Below are positions 48,372 to 59,400 of a DNA stretch of 64,000 nucleotides, in pieces. The DNA is from CAXBGS01 sp963975425. Lineage in GTDB: Bacteria; Planctomycetota; Planctomycetia; Pirellulales; Pirellulaceae. The DNA is taken from assembly GCA_963975425.1 (NCBI GenBank), contig CAXBGS010000004.1, positions 434,001 to 498,000 on the forward strand, given 5' to 3'. The position numbers were made by a program, and so were the translations under genes. Each line of letters begins with the position of its first letter. Position 1 is the stretch's first letter. Under the pieces are notes generated by a model that saw only the letters and a list, made by a program, of their open reading frames with translations, was not told the DNA's origin and ran no database searches.

Positions 48372-49739
48372 CTAATCCGTCGCTGTCGCAATCGGCAATG
48401 ATGCCTGATCCTCGACTTCGTTCTCGCTGGTGACTCGACGCAAGTGATCAAAGACCGCAAATCGATAGGCAAAGATGGTCATCATGATGGTCAGTACGGA
48501 ACCTGAAATCCAGATTCCAGCTGGAAAATCGGCGGCACAGGCGATGAACGCAAATACACCGGTGATCAGAGTCCGAACAACATACAGAACACTTAGCCGC
48601 ACCGAAGGCGAAAAGCTGAACGTGACAAGGTAATAAAAATTCTCAATCACCAGCAGCGCCGTGTAGATACCGGCGAACAGCAAGCAGTTGGTTGACACAT
48701 GTAGTGACTCTTTCACAAAGTATCGATGGACGATCGGTCCTAGCAAGTAAAACGCGATGATTCCCAGAATGCTTGCTGCCAACAGCAAAAACTCAAGACG
48801 TCGCACCGAGCGATGCACCCATTTCGAATTACCATCGGCGATCGTTGCATTGATCGCGGGCACAAAAGCAACGCCAAGCACTGACCCGAAAACATAACCG
48901 ACCAAGACGAATTGATTGATGATGGAAATTGATGTCGTCTGGTCGACACTTAAGAACTCTGCGGACGCAATGACAGGCAGTCGGAAACTCGCGTAGTTCC
49001 CCAAACCCACGACCAGCGTGTACATGAAACTGTTACGGATGGCTTGTTTGATTAGCTGGCTATTGACTGAACCGGCCGTCGGAATGATTTGCCGGTATCT
49101 CACCATCAACAAGCCAACGTTGGCTACACGAAACGCGATCGGCGGAACCGTGATCGCGACCGCATACAAAAGCAGCGAGGGCCAGCGTGGGATGATAAAG
49201 ATGATCGCCAGCAGCGCGACAATATTCCCCAGCGTCACGCGGATGCCTTGAACATGAGTCTCCTGAAATGCGGCCTGCATGTCGTCAAACACCAGCACCC
49301 AGGTATTCAATAGATTGACAACAACCAACACCGCTAATGTTGCGAGGAGCGTTTGCCGCGACACGCCGTCAAGTGCCGCGGGAATATCAATCCATCCAAA
49401 AAGCAAAAAGACCAATAACCCGGCACCGGCGATCAACGCCGACGCGCCCGATGGTGTAACGGCCGACCAAAGTTTTTCGCGAATCTGTTGCCACTGCTGC
49501 TTCGCGAACAGAATCGCACTTGGCCCCGTCAGTGCCGGTCCGTGACGCAACACCAACGCCTGCGGTGCAAGACTTAGCGCATATAAAGCCGTATAAGCAA
49601 CGAATCCCTCTTTGCCTAAGTACTTGATTGCGATCGGAATCGAAATCACTTGCAATAAGCAAGTGGTGACTTTGGCGGCAGTGGACCAAACCAGCGAATA
49701 CTTGAATCGCCGTCGGACTAGAGATTGAAATTCAGTCAC
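48372..49739 (-). CDS. Polysaccharide repeat-unit flippase (Wzx family)
   Basis: 455 residues from a GTG start (49739). Highly hydrophobic with about a dozen membrane helices and the Wzx/MATE pattern: an N-terminal VYST-like VWSTAAKVTTCLLQVISIPI and YLGKEGFVAYTAL. It moves undecaprenyl-linked repeat units across the inner membrane and belongs to the Wzx/Wzy route with the polymerase at 45672. It lies 5 bp downstream of the SGNH hydrolase gene and 4 bp before the glycosidase-like gene, so it is part of the same transcript as the NRPS/PKS block. Confidence 0.85.
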   Translation of the reverse strand: MTEFQSLVRRRFKYSLVWSTAAKVTTCLLQVISIPIAIKYLGKEGFVAYTALYALSLAPQALVLRHGPALTGPSAILFAKQQWQQIREKLWSAVTPSGASALIAGAGLLVFLLFGWIDIPAALDGVSRQTLLATLAVLVVVNLLNTWVLVFDDMQAAFQETHVQGIRVTLGNIVALLAIIFIIPRWPSLLLYAVAITVPPIAFRVANVGLLMVRYRQIIPTAGSVNSQLIKQAIRNSFMYTLVVGLGNYASFRLPVIASAEFLSVDQTTSISIINQFVLVGYVFGSVLGVAFVPAINATIADGNSKWVHRSVRRLEFLLLAASILGIIAFYLLGPIVHRYFVKESLHVSTNCLLFAGIYTALLVIENFYYLVTFSFSPSVRLSVLYVVRTLITGVFAFIACAADFPAGIWISGSVLTIMMTIFAYRFAVFDHLRRVTSENEVEDQASLPIATATD

Positions 49740-49744
49740 GCCAC

Positions 49745-50437
49745 TTATTGATCAGCTGATGGAATTTGATCTGGAACCGCGACCGCAGATATCAGGTGCC
49801 CAATCGCGTCTCGCCAAGCAACATACCCATGGCCGTTCAGATGCACGCCGTCACGAGAATACTCCGAACTCAGCTTGCCGTCGAATGCTAATGCTTGATT
49901 CAGGTCGATATAAGTCGCGCCGTCGAATCGTTCGCACAGTGCTTGCAATCGTTCGTTCAATCGCCCGATCGCTGGATTCAACTGAACGTGCTGAGTTCCA
50001 GCGAACAAAGTCGACTGCACAAACACGTGCATGCCGCTTTCGACTAGACGCTCAACCAGTTTTTCGTAATTGGCGAAGACTTGATCAACCTTGAATCCCT
50101 GATGAATGTCATTGAAACCGATCATGACAAATGCGGTATGCGCACGTGTCGAAAGAATCGAATCGATTCGGTGAAGCACGCCGTCGGTTCGATCACTAAT
50201 CACGCCGCGGTTGGTCGCATTTAAGCCGGGAAAGACTTCCCGCCAATCTGCATTGCAAGTGATACTGTCACCGACGAACACGACATCTGATCGACAACCG
50301 AGTTCTTCGAAAAACGATTTTCGGTGGTGGTGGTAGTCCGAATAATCATCGCCGGACCGTGTGCCGCCTGTAAGCGTGCGCGCGATTCGCTTCATTCTTC
50401 GTGCGGCGAAGGCAAGCTGCCCGGCAATATCACTCAT
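49745..50437 (-). CDS. SGNH/GDSL hydrolase
   Basis: 230 residues with the SGNH blocks intact: VGDSIT (Ser58), the Gly block (NRGV), GFND (Asn109) and DGVHLN (Asp196, His199). No signal peptide is visible, so it probably acts in the cytoplasm. SGNH enzymes hydrolyse or transfer acyl groups (thioesterases, carbohydrate esterases, O-acetyltransferase partners). It is 89 bp after the PKS gene and 5 bp before wzx. Because the assembly line above has no thioesterase domain, this protein is a candidate for chain release or transfer to a sugar; this is inference from position. Confidence 0.8.
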   Translation of the reverse strand: MSDIAGQLAFAARRMKRIARTLTGGTRSGDDYSDYHHHRKSFFEELGCRSDVVFVGDSITCNADWREVFPGLNATNRGVISDRTDGVLHRIDSILSTRAHTAFVMIGFNDIHQGFKVDQVFANYEKLVERLVESGMHVFVQSTLFAGTQHVQLNPAIGRLNERLQALCERFDGATYIDLNQALAFDGKLSSEYSRDGVHLNGHGYVAWRDAIGHLISAVAVPDQIPSADQ

Positions 50438-50526
50438 TCAGAATCCAAACAGATAAACAGCTGCCAGAAACAAAGCATCGTTTCCAAGGTTGAGCACTAG
50501 ACGGTGCACTGTATTCCCGTCGCAGA

Positions 50527-53500
50527 CTAGACATTCGCGAATGGTTTGCAAAGCTGATCAATGGCAGCACGCAAACTCTGCTCCAAACGTTCGATGTCGG
50601 CTTGGCCATAAAGGATACTGTCATAGACCAGTGTCACATCAACTTGATCGGCGGCCGAAACTTCCACCATCACCGACAACGTATGTTCCCGCGGGTTGTC
50701 TGGGTGTGTGCCCGATCCGATTGGTTCATCAACAACAACAATCCGCTTCGGTTCATCGCCGGCAATCGGTCTTCCCACAAAATTGAAAAGAACTCGGGGG
50801 CGAGGTCGCGTGGTTCCAGGGCTGGGCCGACCGTATCGCAGTGGATCGAACGTCCAAGCGCGATCCATGTCTTCCCTTAGCTTACTGACACGTGACGCAA
50901 GTTCTTGGGATGCTTCTTCGTTGGTAAACCAGACGGGCGAATAACTCAAGAAGAACCCTACAGTTCTGGCGACATCGATATCGGTAAGGTTACGCCTTCC
51001 GTGACCTAGAACGTCGATACCCATGGTCGTGTTGCCGGTCCAATTCCGCAGTGCATCCGAAAGTGCAAGCAAAATAATTTCATCGACGCGGCCTTCTTGG
51101 CCACGCAACATTGCACTAGAGATTTCTCCGTCGAATTGCACCTTGATGCTTTCCGCGTTTCGATTGATGTTCGTCGCGGCCGTGTCGCCCGTTGCACCGG
51201 AAGGCCATTTCTCTTGCTCATCCCAAACAACGGAATCCCACTTTGATTGATCCTTGGCGGCTTGATCTGATTCAATGTATCGCTGAAGTGCGGCTCCCCA
51301 CCGCGAAAATGGTGCTGTGGAATTGCCCAACGCGTCGGCCGATCCTTCATCGAGAAGGACATCCAATGAATCGATTAACGTCAATAGAGACAAGCGATCC
51401 GAAATCAAATGGTGCAACCCAAGGAATATTCGTTGTTGGTCGTTGGGCAGACGAATCAGCGAGAACCTGGCCAACGGCCCACGCTCGATATCAAACTGTG
51501 TTTGCCACTGTTGACCTAACTCTTCTACCGTTCGCGTTTCATTGGGCCCTGAAAGATCAATGACCTCTATCACGGTCGTTTGATCGCCATCGGCATGCAC
51601 GACTTGCACCCATTCGGACTGAGTCGAATCATCATTCTCTGGCGCCCGCCGCAACGATGTTCGTAGTCCGTCGTGAGTTTGAACCAAGTGCTCGGCCGCA
51701 TTCTGGAACTCGACATCAGAAATCGGCTGCAGCGGTCGCAGCAAAGCAGAAATATTAAAGTGACCCGGAGACGCCGATTCACGCTCAAGAAATCTTCGTT
51801 GTGCGGGGATGGCCGCTTGCGGACCAAGGATTGGGAGAAGTTGCTGTTGAGTGCCGGATTTTTTCGCAAGATTCTCGATCGCGGTCGTCAGCGACTGCGG
51901 TGTTGGATTGTCGAACACCAGGTCCAGCGGGATATTTGTTCCCAAATGGCGTCGCAATCGATCGGCCATACGTGCGACTTGCAGCGAGTCGCCACCGAGT
52001 TCGAAAAAATCATCGGTCGGGGCGATCTGGTCGATTCCCAACAGAGAGCGCCAAACGTCCATCACGGTTTCGTCGATCGAAGCGCCGTCGACGCCACCAC
52101 CATCAGATTCATCGTCGCTGGCAAGCGCTTGTTCCAAGAACGGACTGGTAACGAAAAGGTCTTCTGCCACGCGTTTGCGCAGGTCGGTCGTCGATACGAA
52201 CAACGTGGGTTCGTTGGAAACCAACGCACGTTCGAACAGCTGAATTCCATCCTCAGGCGCGAACGAATGAACCTCATCCATCAACTCAATTTCACTGCCG
52301 TGATTCTGTCGAAAGTTTTGTGCGGCGCGGACGGACATTCCGATATCGATCCAATCGTCCCAAGCCATGGTGACCACACGTCGCGCGTTGAATGCTTTGG
52401 CATCGGACATGCCTTCGGCGAACGAGTTGGACGTGACGTAGCCGACCTGGCCAAAACGATTGTGATAGAGCTGAGATGCGATGCTGCTGGACAATAAGAC
52501 GAAATCGAGTTCGCGGTCGGGCAACACCTCCGACAAGACAACCGATCCATGGACTTTCGCCGAAATCGCTGCTTCGGCAGCTTCACGCGTGCGTCGGTGG
52601 ATCGCACCAGCGTTATCGGCAACGGCGGCCCCCACAACGACGCCGTCAATATCGCCAAGCTGCTGTTCAACGGTGTTGATGACCCGTCGCATGTCATCAA
52701 CGCTGGTCACATCACCGCTTAGAATCAACAGTTCTTCTGACGCAGTTTCGATTTCCCGTAACCGTTCAAGGCGTCGAGTCGTTTCGGGGTTGCTGGGATC
52801 GGGCGATGGCCGCCCGGATCGACTTGTCAACGCAATTCTTGCGGCGAACTTGGTTGCAAGGTGTTTCGCAATACTTAGGCCGACGCCGCCCAAGCCGCCA
52901 ATGATCAGGTACGTTCCGCCGCGGCGAATCGGCAAAGCGGATTCGTCCGATGGCGGCAATGGCTGAACCTCGACATCGTGCACCCACCGGTGCCGACCGC
53001 GAATCGCGACAACTGGCTGGTCACCCGGTGGCGAGATGATTGACGAAACCGCGCGTGAAATCAGCTCGTCGGACGCGCCGAATGGAATGTCGGTCAACCG
53101 ACATTCAATACCGCCATATTCCAGCGGGATGACTTTGACGGGCCCAGCCATTGACGCAGCGCTGGGGTTGACCGATTCTCCGCCAAGGACGTCGTAGGCA
53201 CCGGTCGCGATCACGTCGAATTGGATGTCGCGACTGGCACTAACCGACGCGAGCGAGCGAGCGACCGTCAACAGTGTTTCGGTACCGCCGGCTAAGTCCG
53301 TTCTTAACGTTTCAAGATTGATGGGAGTGTACGAATCCTGAACCGACCACAGATGGATAACGCGATCGGGCGTTCGCTCCTGCTCTTCTAATTGGTTCAG
53401 CAAACTCTTGAAACCATCGTCATCACACGCTTCGAGACGGATTTCGTTGCCGGTCACTTGCGTCTTGATGTCTAAGTGAGCAACGATCAATTCATCCGCG

Positions 53501-56421
53501 AGTTTGTCAAGTTGCGACTGGAACTCCCGCGCCACGTTCGAACCGTTGGTGAGCAACAAGACCCTACCCATCGATTGCGATGTGGTTGACGACTGCAAGG
53601 CAACGGGTGACGGTGACTCCGATGACCGGCGCCAGGATCGAGCGTAGCACCAGCGATCAAGAGGCTCACGCTGTTGCTTTTTCGGCGCAGCAGGTGCTCT
53701 TTGACCATGCCCGGCGTCATCGGATGAATGACCGAGGGCCAGAACATGCTGCGCCACGGGCGCCCAGTGTCGTGTTCGCTGCAGCACACTTCGCGGCGCT
53801 GGCACCCGTTGCCAAGTGTTGCCGGTGTTGACTGCGGTCCAATCGATTTCGATGCCGTGCGTCCAGAGGCGGCTGACCGCATCAAGTGCAACTAAATCAG
53901 CCGACCGTTTTTCCTTCGCGTGGCCTACGCAAACAACCGTCGTCGGACGCTGTTGGAAACTGTCGTGATTACTGGAGAATGCCGACAGCGTTCGCCCCGG
54001 TCCGACTTCGACCAGAACATCATTCGCGTCAGACAATTTCTGCAGGCATTCGTCAAACCGAACCGTCTTGCGAATCTGACTTGCCCAAAACCTCGCTTCG
54101 ACGGCTTGGTCATCCGACATCCAGTCACCACTGACATTGGACAACATCGGTATCGAGGGTGAACTTAAATTGATATCGCTAAGAAACCGTTCGAACTCGG
54201 CGGCGGCGGGAGCCATCGAAACCGTATGAAAGGCGTGCGATGTCACCAGACGTTGATAATCGATTCCCTCGCTGATCAACTGCTGTATCAAACCTTCCAT
54301 CAACTCGGCAGGCCCCGCGGCAACGGACGCGGCCGTGGAATTCGCCGATGCGATTTCGACACCGGCGGGCAATAGATTTCTGAACTTATCTGCGTTAAGT
54401 CTGGCGGCGACCATGATTCCGGGAACCATCGATTGCATCAACCGTCCACGCTCGATCACAACACGCAGGGCCTGTTGCCAATCGATGATGCCCGCGGTGA
54501 CAGCCGCAGCAAACTCGCCGATGCTGTGCCCCAGCACCGCCCGAGGCTTCACACCCCAGTGTTCTAATTGCCGCGCCATCGCGTGCTGCATCGCGAACAA
54601 TGCCGGTTGTGTAACGGACGTCTGTTGCAGACACGCGGCAGCCTGACTGTCCGCTCGATCAGCCAACAATAGACTGCGCAAATCCAGCTGGGCGGTCGCT
54701 TGCGCGAGATCAAATATCTGTTCGATCGTTTCGGTAAACACGCGTAACCGACCGTGCAGTCCGACCGCCATACCGGGATACTGTGCACCCTGGCCAGAAA
54801 ACATCCACACCGTCGCAACGTCGCGCGACGCGTGCCCCGCACGGATGAGCGGCGCGGGCGATTCTGCGTCGGGAGTCTGCTTCGACGTCACGACAACCGA
54901 TCGTCGGTGAGCCTGATGGTTTCGGCCGCATTGCAGCGTCGCGACTTCATTGAATCCCAATCGTCCTTCGTCATTCCATTTCATCGCCTCGGCCATCGAC
55001 GCATCCGCGGCTTCGGACGACGACGCAGAGACAACGATCACGTGGGGTTGCATGGGGTCAACGGGCGTCGTTGATGGATCGCGCAGCGGCTCGGGAGCCT
55101 GTTCGATGATCGCGTGAGCATTCGTACCACCGATACCGAACGAACTGACGCCAGCACGACGCAAATTGGTGGTCGTCGGTTTCCACTGGATCAATTGATC
55201 GGCGACATAGAACGGCGATTTGGCAAAGTCGATCGCTTCATTTGGCTCGGTGAAGTGAAGCGACGGCGGAATCAATCCTTCACGGACCGCCAGTACGGCT
55301 TTGATGAAACCGGTGATACCGGCAGCCGCATCCGTGTGACCCACGTTCGTTTTCACCGAACCGATCGCGCAGAACCCCGTCGCGTCGGTTGTTTGACGGA
55401 ACGCCTTGGACAACCCGGCAATTTCCACCGGGTCGCCAAGGTTCGTTCCCGTCCCGTGGGTCTCGATATACGTAATGTCATCGCCTCGAAGCCCCGCAAC
55501 GGCATGAGCCGTCGCAACGACTTCGGCTTGCCCATCGGCCGAGGGCGCCGTGTAACTTATCTTTCCGGCACCATCATTGTTCAGTGCCGATCCCGCAATC
55601 ACGGCGTGAATCGTATCGTTATCCGCGATCGCGTCACTAAGCCGTTTCAACACGACCATGCCGGCCCCTTGGCCTAGCGTCGTTCCGTTTGCGTCGCGAT
55701 CGAACGCACGACATTTACCGTCGGGCGATAGAATCATCCCGGGTTGGTAAAAGTATCCAACGCCTTGGCGCAAGTTGATACTCACGCCACCGGCCAATGC
55801 CATGCTGCAATGATAGTCCAACAGGTGCTGAGCTGCGAGATGAACGGCAACCAATGATGTCGAACAGGCGCTCTGGACATTAATCGCCGGGCCTTTCAAG
55901 TTCAACCGATGGGCGATTCGCGTGGCCAGGAAATCACGATCATTGCCGATCATCTGATCAAAGGATGTCAATGAATCCGTCGGATCGGCATTGCCCAACA
56001 GCAACGCATAGTCGACGGGATTACATCCGGCAAAGACGCCAACGTCACCCGGCGCCGTGAACGGATCGTAACCGGCATGTTCTAGCGCGGTGTACGCGGT
56101 CTCTAGCAGGACCCGCGACTGTGGATCGATGATTGCGGCTTCGCGAGGACTGAACCCGAACAACGAATGATCAAAGCAATCGTGCTCGGGCAGGATTGTT
56201 CCACGACGCACAAAATTGGGTTGATTGTAAACCGATTCAGGAATACCAAGCTGATCGAGTTCGGCATCGGTAAACTCATGCAACGAGTCAACGCCGTCAA
56301 CCAAGTTCTGCCAAAACGTCTCAATATTCGGTGCGCCGGGATACCTTCCCGCCAGGCCGACAATAGCAACCTTTTCGACATCATCGAGTCCGTCAGGATC
56401 GGATTCGTACGTCTCATTCAT
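50527..56421 (-). CDS. Type I polyketide synthase, KS-AT-KR-ACP with terminal epimerization-like domain
   Basis: 1964 residues. KS (about 15-440) with Cys186 (SACSTSL), His322 (ETHGTGT) and His362 (NVGHTDA) intact. AT (about 537-850) with GHSIGEF (Ser633) and HAFH at 729-732, the malonyl-CoA signature. KR (structural half ~950-1150, catalytic ~1165-1360) with GGLGGVGL, SSS at 1311-1313 and Tyr1328 (GYVTSN). ACP about 1445-1520, LGGDSL with Ser1479. The final ~430 residues belong to the condensation superfamily but match epimerization motifs best: HHLISDR (1670-1676), GHGRR, RTVGFFLSYSP and VLFNFVG. The Glu expected before GHGR is Leu. No DH, ER or thioesterase. It starts 66 bp after the NRPS gene and should extend its product by one malonyl unit and reduce it to beta-hydroxy. 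Confidence 0.92.
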   Translation of the reverse strand: MNETYESDPDGLDDVEKVAIVGLAGRYPGAPNIETFWQNLVDGVDSLHEFTDAELDQLGIPESVYNQPNFVRRGTILPEHDCFDHSLFGFSPREAAIIDPQSRVLLETAYTALEHAGYDPFTAPGDVGVFAGCNPVDYALLLGNADPTDSLTSFDQMIGNDRDFLATRIAHRLNLKGPAINVQSACSTSLVAVHLAAQHLLDYHCSMALAGGVSINLRQGVGYFYQPGMILSPDGKCRAFDRDANGTTLGQGAGMVVLKRLSDAIADNDTIHAVIAGSALNNDGAGKISYTAPSADGQAEVVATAHAVAGLRGDDITYIETHGTGTNLGDPVEIAGLSKAFRQTTDATGFCAIGSVKTNVGHTDAAAGITGFIKAVLAVREGLIPPSLHFTEPNEAIDFAKSPFYVADQLIQWKPTTTNLRRAGVSSFGIGGTNAHAIIEQAPEPLRDPSTTPVDPMQPHVIVVSASSSEAADASMAEAMKWNDEGRLGFNEVATLQCGRNHQAHRRSVVVTSKQTPDAESPAPLIRAGHASRDVATVWMFSGQGAQYPGMAVGLHGRLRVFTETIEQIFDLAQATAQLDLRSLLLADRADSQAAACLQQTSVTQPALFAMQHAMARQLEHWGVKPRAVLGHSIGEFAAAVTAGIIDWQQALRVVIERGRLMQSMVPGIMVAARLNADKFRNLLPAGVEIASANSTAASVAAGPAELMEGLIQQLISEGIDYQRLVTSHAFHTVSMAPAAAEFERFLSDINLSSPSIPMLSNVSGDWMSDDQAVEARFWASQIRKTVRFDECLQKLSDANDVLVEVGPGRTLSAFSSNHDSFQQRPTTVVCVGHAKEKRSADLVALDAVSRLWTHGIEIDWTAVNTGNTWQRVPAPRSVLQRTRHWAPVAQHVLALGHSSDDAGHGQRAPAAPKKQQREPLDRWCYARSWRRSSESPSPVALQSSTTSQSMGRVLLLTNGSNVAREFQSQLDKLADELIVAHLDIKTQVTGNEIRLEACDDDGFKSLLNQLEEQERTPDRVIHLWSVQDSYTPINLETLRTDLAGGTETLLTVARSLASVSASRDIQFDVIATGAYDVLGGESVNPSAASMAGPVKVIPLEYGGIECRLTDIPFGASDELISRAVSSIISPPGDQPVVAIRGRHRWVHDVEVQPLPPSDESALPIRRGGTYLIIGGLGGVGLSIAKHLATKFAARIALTSRSGRPSPDPSNPETTRRLERLREIETASEELLILSGDVTSVDDMRRVINTVEQQLGDIDGVVVGAAVADNAGAIHRRTREAAEAAISAKVHGSVVLSEVLPDRELDFVLLSSSIASQLYHNRFGQVGYVTSNSFAEGMSDAKAFNARRVVTMAWDDWIDIGMSVRAAQNFRQNHGSEIELMDEVHSFAPEDGIQLFERALVSNEPTLFVSTTDLRKRVAEDLFVTSPFLEQALASDDESDGGGVDGASIDETVMDVWRSLLGIDQIAPTDDFFELGGDSLQVARMADRLRRHLGTNIPLDLVFDNPTPQSLTTAIENLAKKSGTQQQLLPILGPQAAIPAQRRFLERESASPGHFNISALLRPLQPISDVEFQNAAEHLVQTHDGLRTSLRRAPENDDSTQSEWVQVVHADGDQTTVIEVIDLSGPNETRTVEELGQQWQTQFDIERGPLARFSLIRLPNDQQRIFLGLHHLISDRLSLLTLIDSLDVLLDEGSADALGNSTAPFSRWGAALQRYIESDQAAKDQSKWDSVVWDEQEKWPSGATGDTAATNINRNAESIKVQFDGEISSAMLRGQEGRVDEIILLALSDALRNWTGNTTMGIDVLGHGRRNLTDIDVARTVGFFLSYSPVWFTNEEASQELASRVSKLREDMDRAWTFDPLRYGRPSPGTTRPRPRVLFNFVGRPIAGDEPKRIVVVDEPIGSGTHPDNPREHTLSVMVEVSAADQVDVTLVYDSILYGQADIERLEQSLRAAIDQLCKPFANV

Positions 56422-56486
56422 TTCAGTAACTTTTCGTGCGTTTCGTGATTCGCTGGAGAGTTGAGAGTGAGAAAAGAATGTTGACG

Positions 56487-59400
56487 CTATTTCGGTGGCG
56501 ACGTTCTTCGTCCGGCAACGCTTCGTCGTCGACGAGCCGCAGCTTCTCGCCTTGACTTCGCGGCGTCTGCTACCGCAGACAGACGTGCATTATCGCTCGG
56601 GTCAGAAGAGACGAGTCTTGCCTGTGCCTCGACCGTCACCTTATCGAGCAAATCTGTCACGGACACTTCGCGATCAAATTCCTGGGTAAGTCGAGCCGCC
56701 AAGCGAATCGCCAACAACGAATGGCCGCCGGCTTCGAAGAACGGAGTCGAACGATCAACCTCACTTTCGTTCAGCAGTTCACACCAAAGGGCCGCGACAC
56801 GACGTTCGGCATCGCTGGTCGGTAACTCGATTTTGTTGTTCTTGCGACCGAACTCAGGAGCAGGCAGTTTCTTTCTGTCCACTTTACCCGATGGGGAAAG
56901 CGGTAACTGTTCCATCTGGACAAATGCTGCCGGAATCATGTAATCCGCCAGGGATTGCCCTAGAAATTCACGCAGATCACTATCGGTCACGGCCGAATTT
57001 GCTCCGACGACGTAGTACGCCACGATCTGTCGGTCGCCGGGGCGATCCTCGCGGTCGATTACCACACAGTGGGCAATCGCGGGGTGTGCGGACAAGACGA
57101 CTTCGATCTCGCCCAGTTCGATCCGGAAACCTCGAATTTTGACCTGATGGTCCGTGCGTCCGAGATACTCAATGCTGCCGTCGTGCCGAAATCGTCCCAA
57201 ATCGCCCGTCCGGTAAAGACGTGATTCCTCGCCGGCCTGAGGATCCGCAATGAACCGCTCGGCATTCAATTCAGGCCGGTTCAGATAGCCCCGAGACACT
57301 TGCACGCCGCCGATGTACAACTCGCCGGCAGCCCCCGGTGGCGCCGGCCGCATGTCCGTGTCCAACACATGCATCGTCGTGTTCGCGATCGCGCTGCCGA
57401 TGGGAACGAATGGCAACGGTGACTTTGGATCACAGACCCACCACGTGACATCAATCGCGGCTTCGGTTGGCCCGTAAAGGTTGTGCAACTCGACGTCCAA
57501 TTGTTCAAGAAAGCGGTCTTGCAGATCACGTGCGAGTGCTTCGCCGCTGCAAATCACCCTGCGGATCGACTGACAGTCGCGCAGCATCGGCTCCTCGGTA
57601 AACAATTGCAACATCGAGGGAACAAAGTGCAGCGTTGTCACCCCGCAGCGGATGATTTCCGACGCCAGGTAACGCGTGTCGCGATGACCACCCGGCTCGG
57701 CGATTGCCAGAGAAGCCCCCGTCTGCATCGGCCAAAACAATTCCCAAACCGATACGTCGAACGTGAAGGGCGTCTTTTGCAGAACCACATCGGTTTCATC
57801 GATTCTGAACGCTTCTTGATGCCACAACAGACGGTTCACAATTCCACGATGTTCGTTTAACACACCTTTGGGCAGACCGGTCGATCCGGAGGTGTAAATC
57901 ACGTAGGCGACATCGTCCGGTTTCGCCAGGACTTCCGGATTGGATTCTGGAAAACTGTGATGGGGCGCGTCCGCCTGATCAATATCAATCACGCGGCAGC
58001 CCAGGATGCCCGCCGTTGCCGCGGTCCCGCCTGCAGCGATCGCCAATTCGGCCGACGCATCGCCAACCATGAATTGCAGCCGGTCTTCCGGGTATTCGGG
58101 ATCCAGCGGAAGGTATGCACCGCCGGCTTTGACGATCGCGTGTATGCCGACCAGCATTTCAATACAACGAAACGCATAGACGCCGACGACCTTCCCCGGT
58201 GCAACACCCTGTTGTCGAAGATAGTGCGCGAGTTGATTGACTCGTCGATTGAATTGATCGTACGTCAATGACTGATCACCAAAACGCAACACCGTCGCAT
58301 CGGGGGTCGCTTGTACCTGGCGTTCAAACAGATCGACCAGCGTTTGATCCAAATCGTAGTCTCTGGCGGTCTCGTTCCAGCCCGCGAGACAGGCATGGTC
58401 CGCATCGGTCAGATAATCGACATGGCCGACAGACTGGTCCATGTCCTCGGCCATCGATCCTAGGATTTGAACAAGTTGATCGATCATTCGACGCGATGCA
58501 TCCGCCGACAGATGTGACGTCGCGTATTCTAGACGCAGCCGAATCGATTCGTCGCCGTAACCCAAAATGGTCAAGGGATAGTTCGTTTGGCCGACGTAAT
58601 TGAAAGTTCGCTTGCAGCCTTCACTGGCCATCCGCTGGTTTAACGACGCGTTGTCATAAACGACCAGAGTTTCAAACAAATCGGCTCCCGGACCGATGCC
58701 GGCCCATTGCTGGATCTGATGCAGCGGCGTGGTCTCGATCGAACGCAACTCGACCTGCTGAGCACGAATCGATTGACAAAGCGTGCGCACAGGAACTTCA
58801 CGGTCAACTTGGACACGCATAGGGACCGTATTGATCAGCAGGCCAATCGTGTCCTTCGCCTCTGCGGTCGCATGTCGGCAAGCTCGAGTCGTGCCGAACA
58901 CAATATCACTAGACGACTGATATCGATGCAGCAGCAAAGTCCACGCGGCTTGCAACAGATTATTCACCGAAACGTTCGACTGCTCAGCCGCGTCTCGAAT
59001 TCGATCGGAGATCTGAACATCAATGTCGCGTTCGACGGCTTGGTACCAGGGTGGTCCGTCGGACACGACATCGACACCTACTCGCAGCGGTGTCGCCGGC
59101 TCGACGCCCGCAAGTCGATTTTGCCATGCGTCCCGATTGGATTCGTGATCGAATTCACGAATATGCTTCACAAATCGATCGAACGATGGTCGCGGTTTGG
59201 GTTTGGTACCGTGATCATAGAGATCAAATACCTCCTTCAGCACCAACGGAAACGAACGACCGTCAAGCAACGCGTGATGAAACGTCCAAAGCCCCCACAC
59301 GTGGTCGTCGGACAAACGTACCAGACGTAAACGCTGAAGCGGCGCGACGCTAAGATCAAAGTCCTGCAATCGATCCTTGTCGAGCACGGCTTGGCGGTTT

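Noticed and set aside
50527..51900. Terminal PKS domain as a normal condensation domain
   Set aside because: GHGR, RTVGFFLSYSP and FNFVG match epimerization-domain motifs better than condensation-domain ones, though the catalytic Glu is missing.
51673..52497. 274-residue open frame antisense to the PKS
   Set aside because: It lies across the ACP and KR coding region on the other strand and shows no motif.
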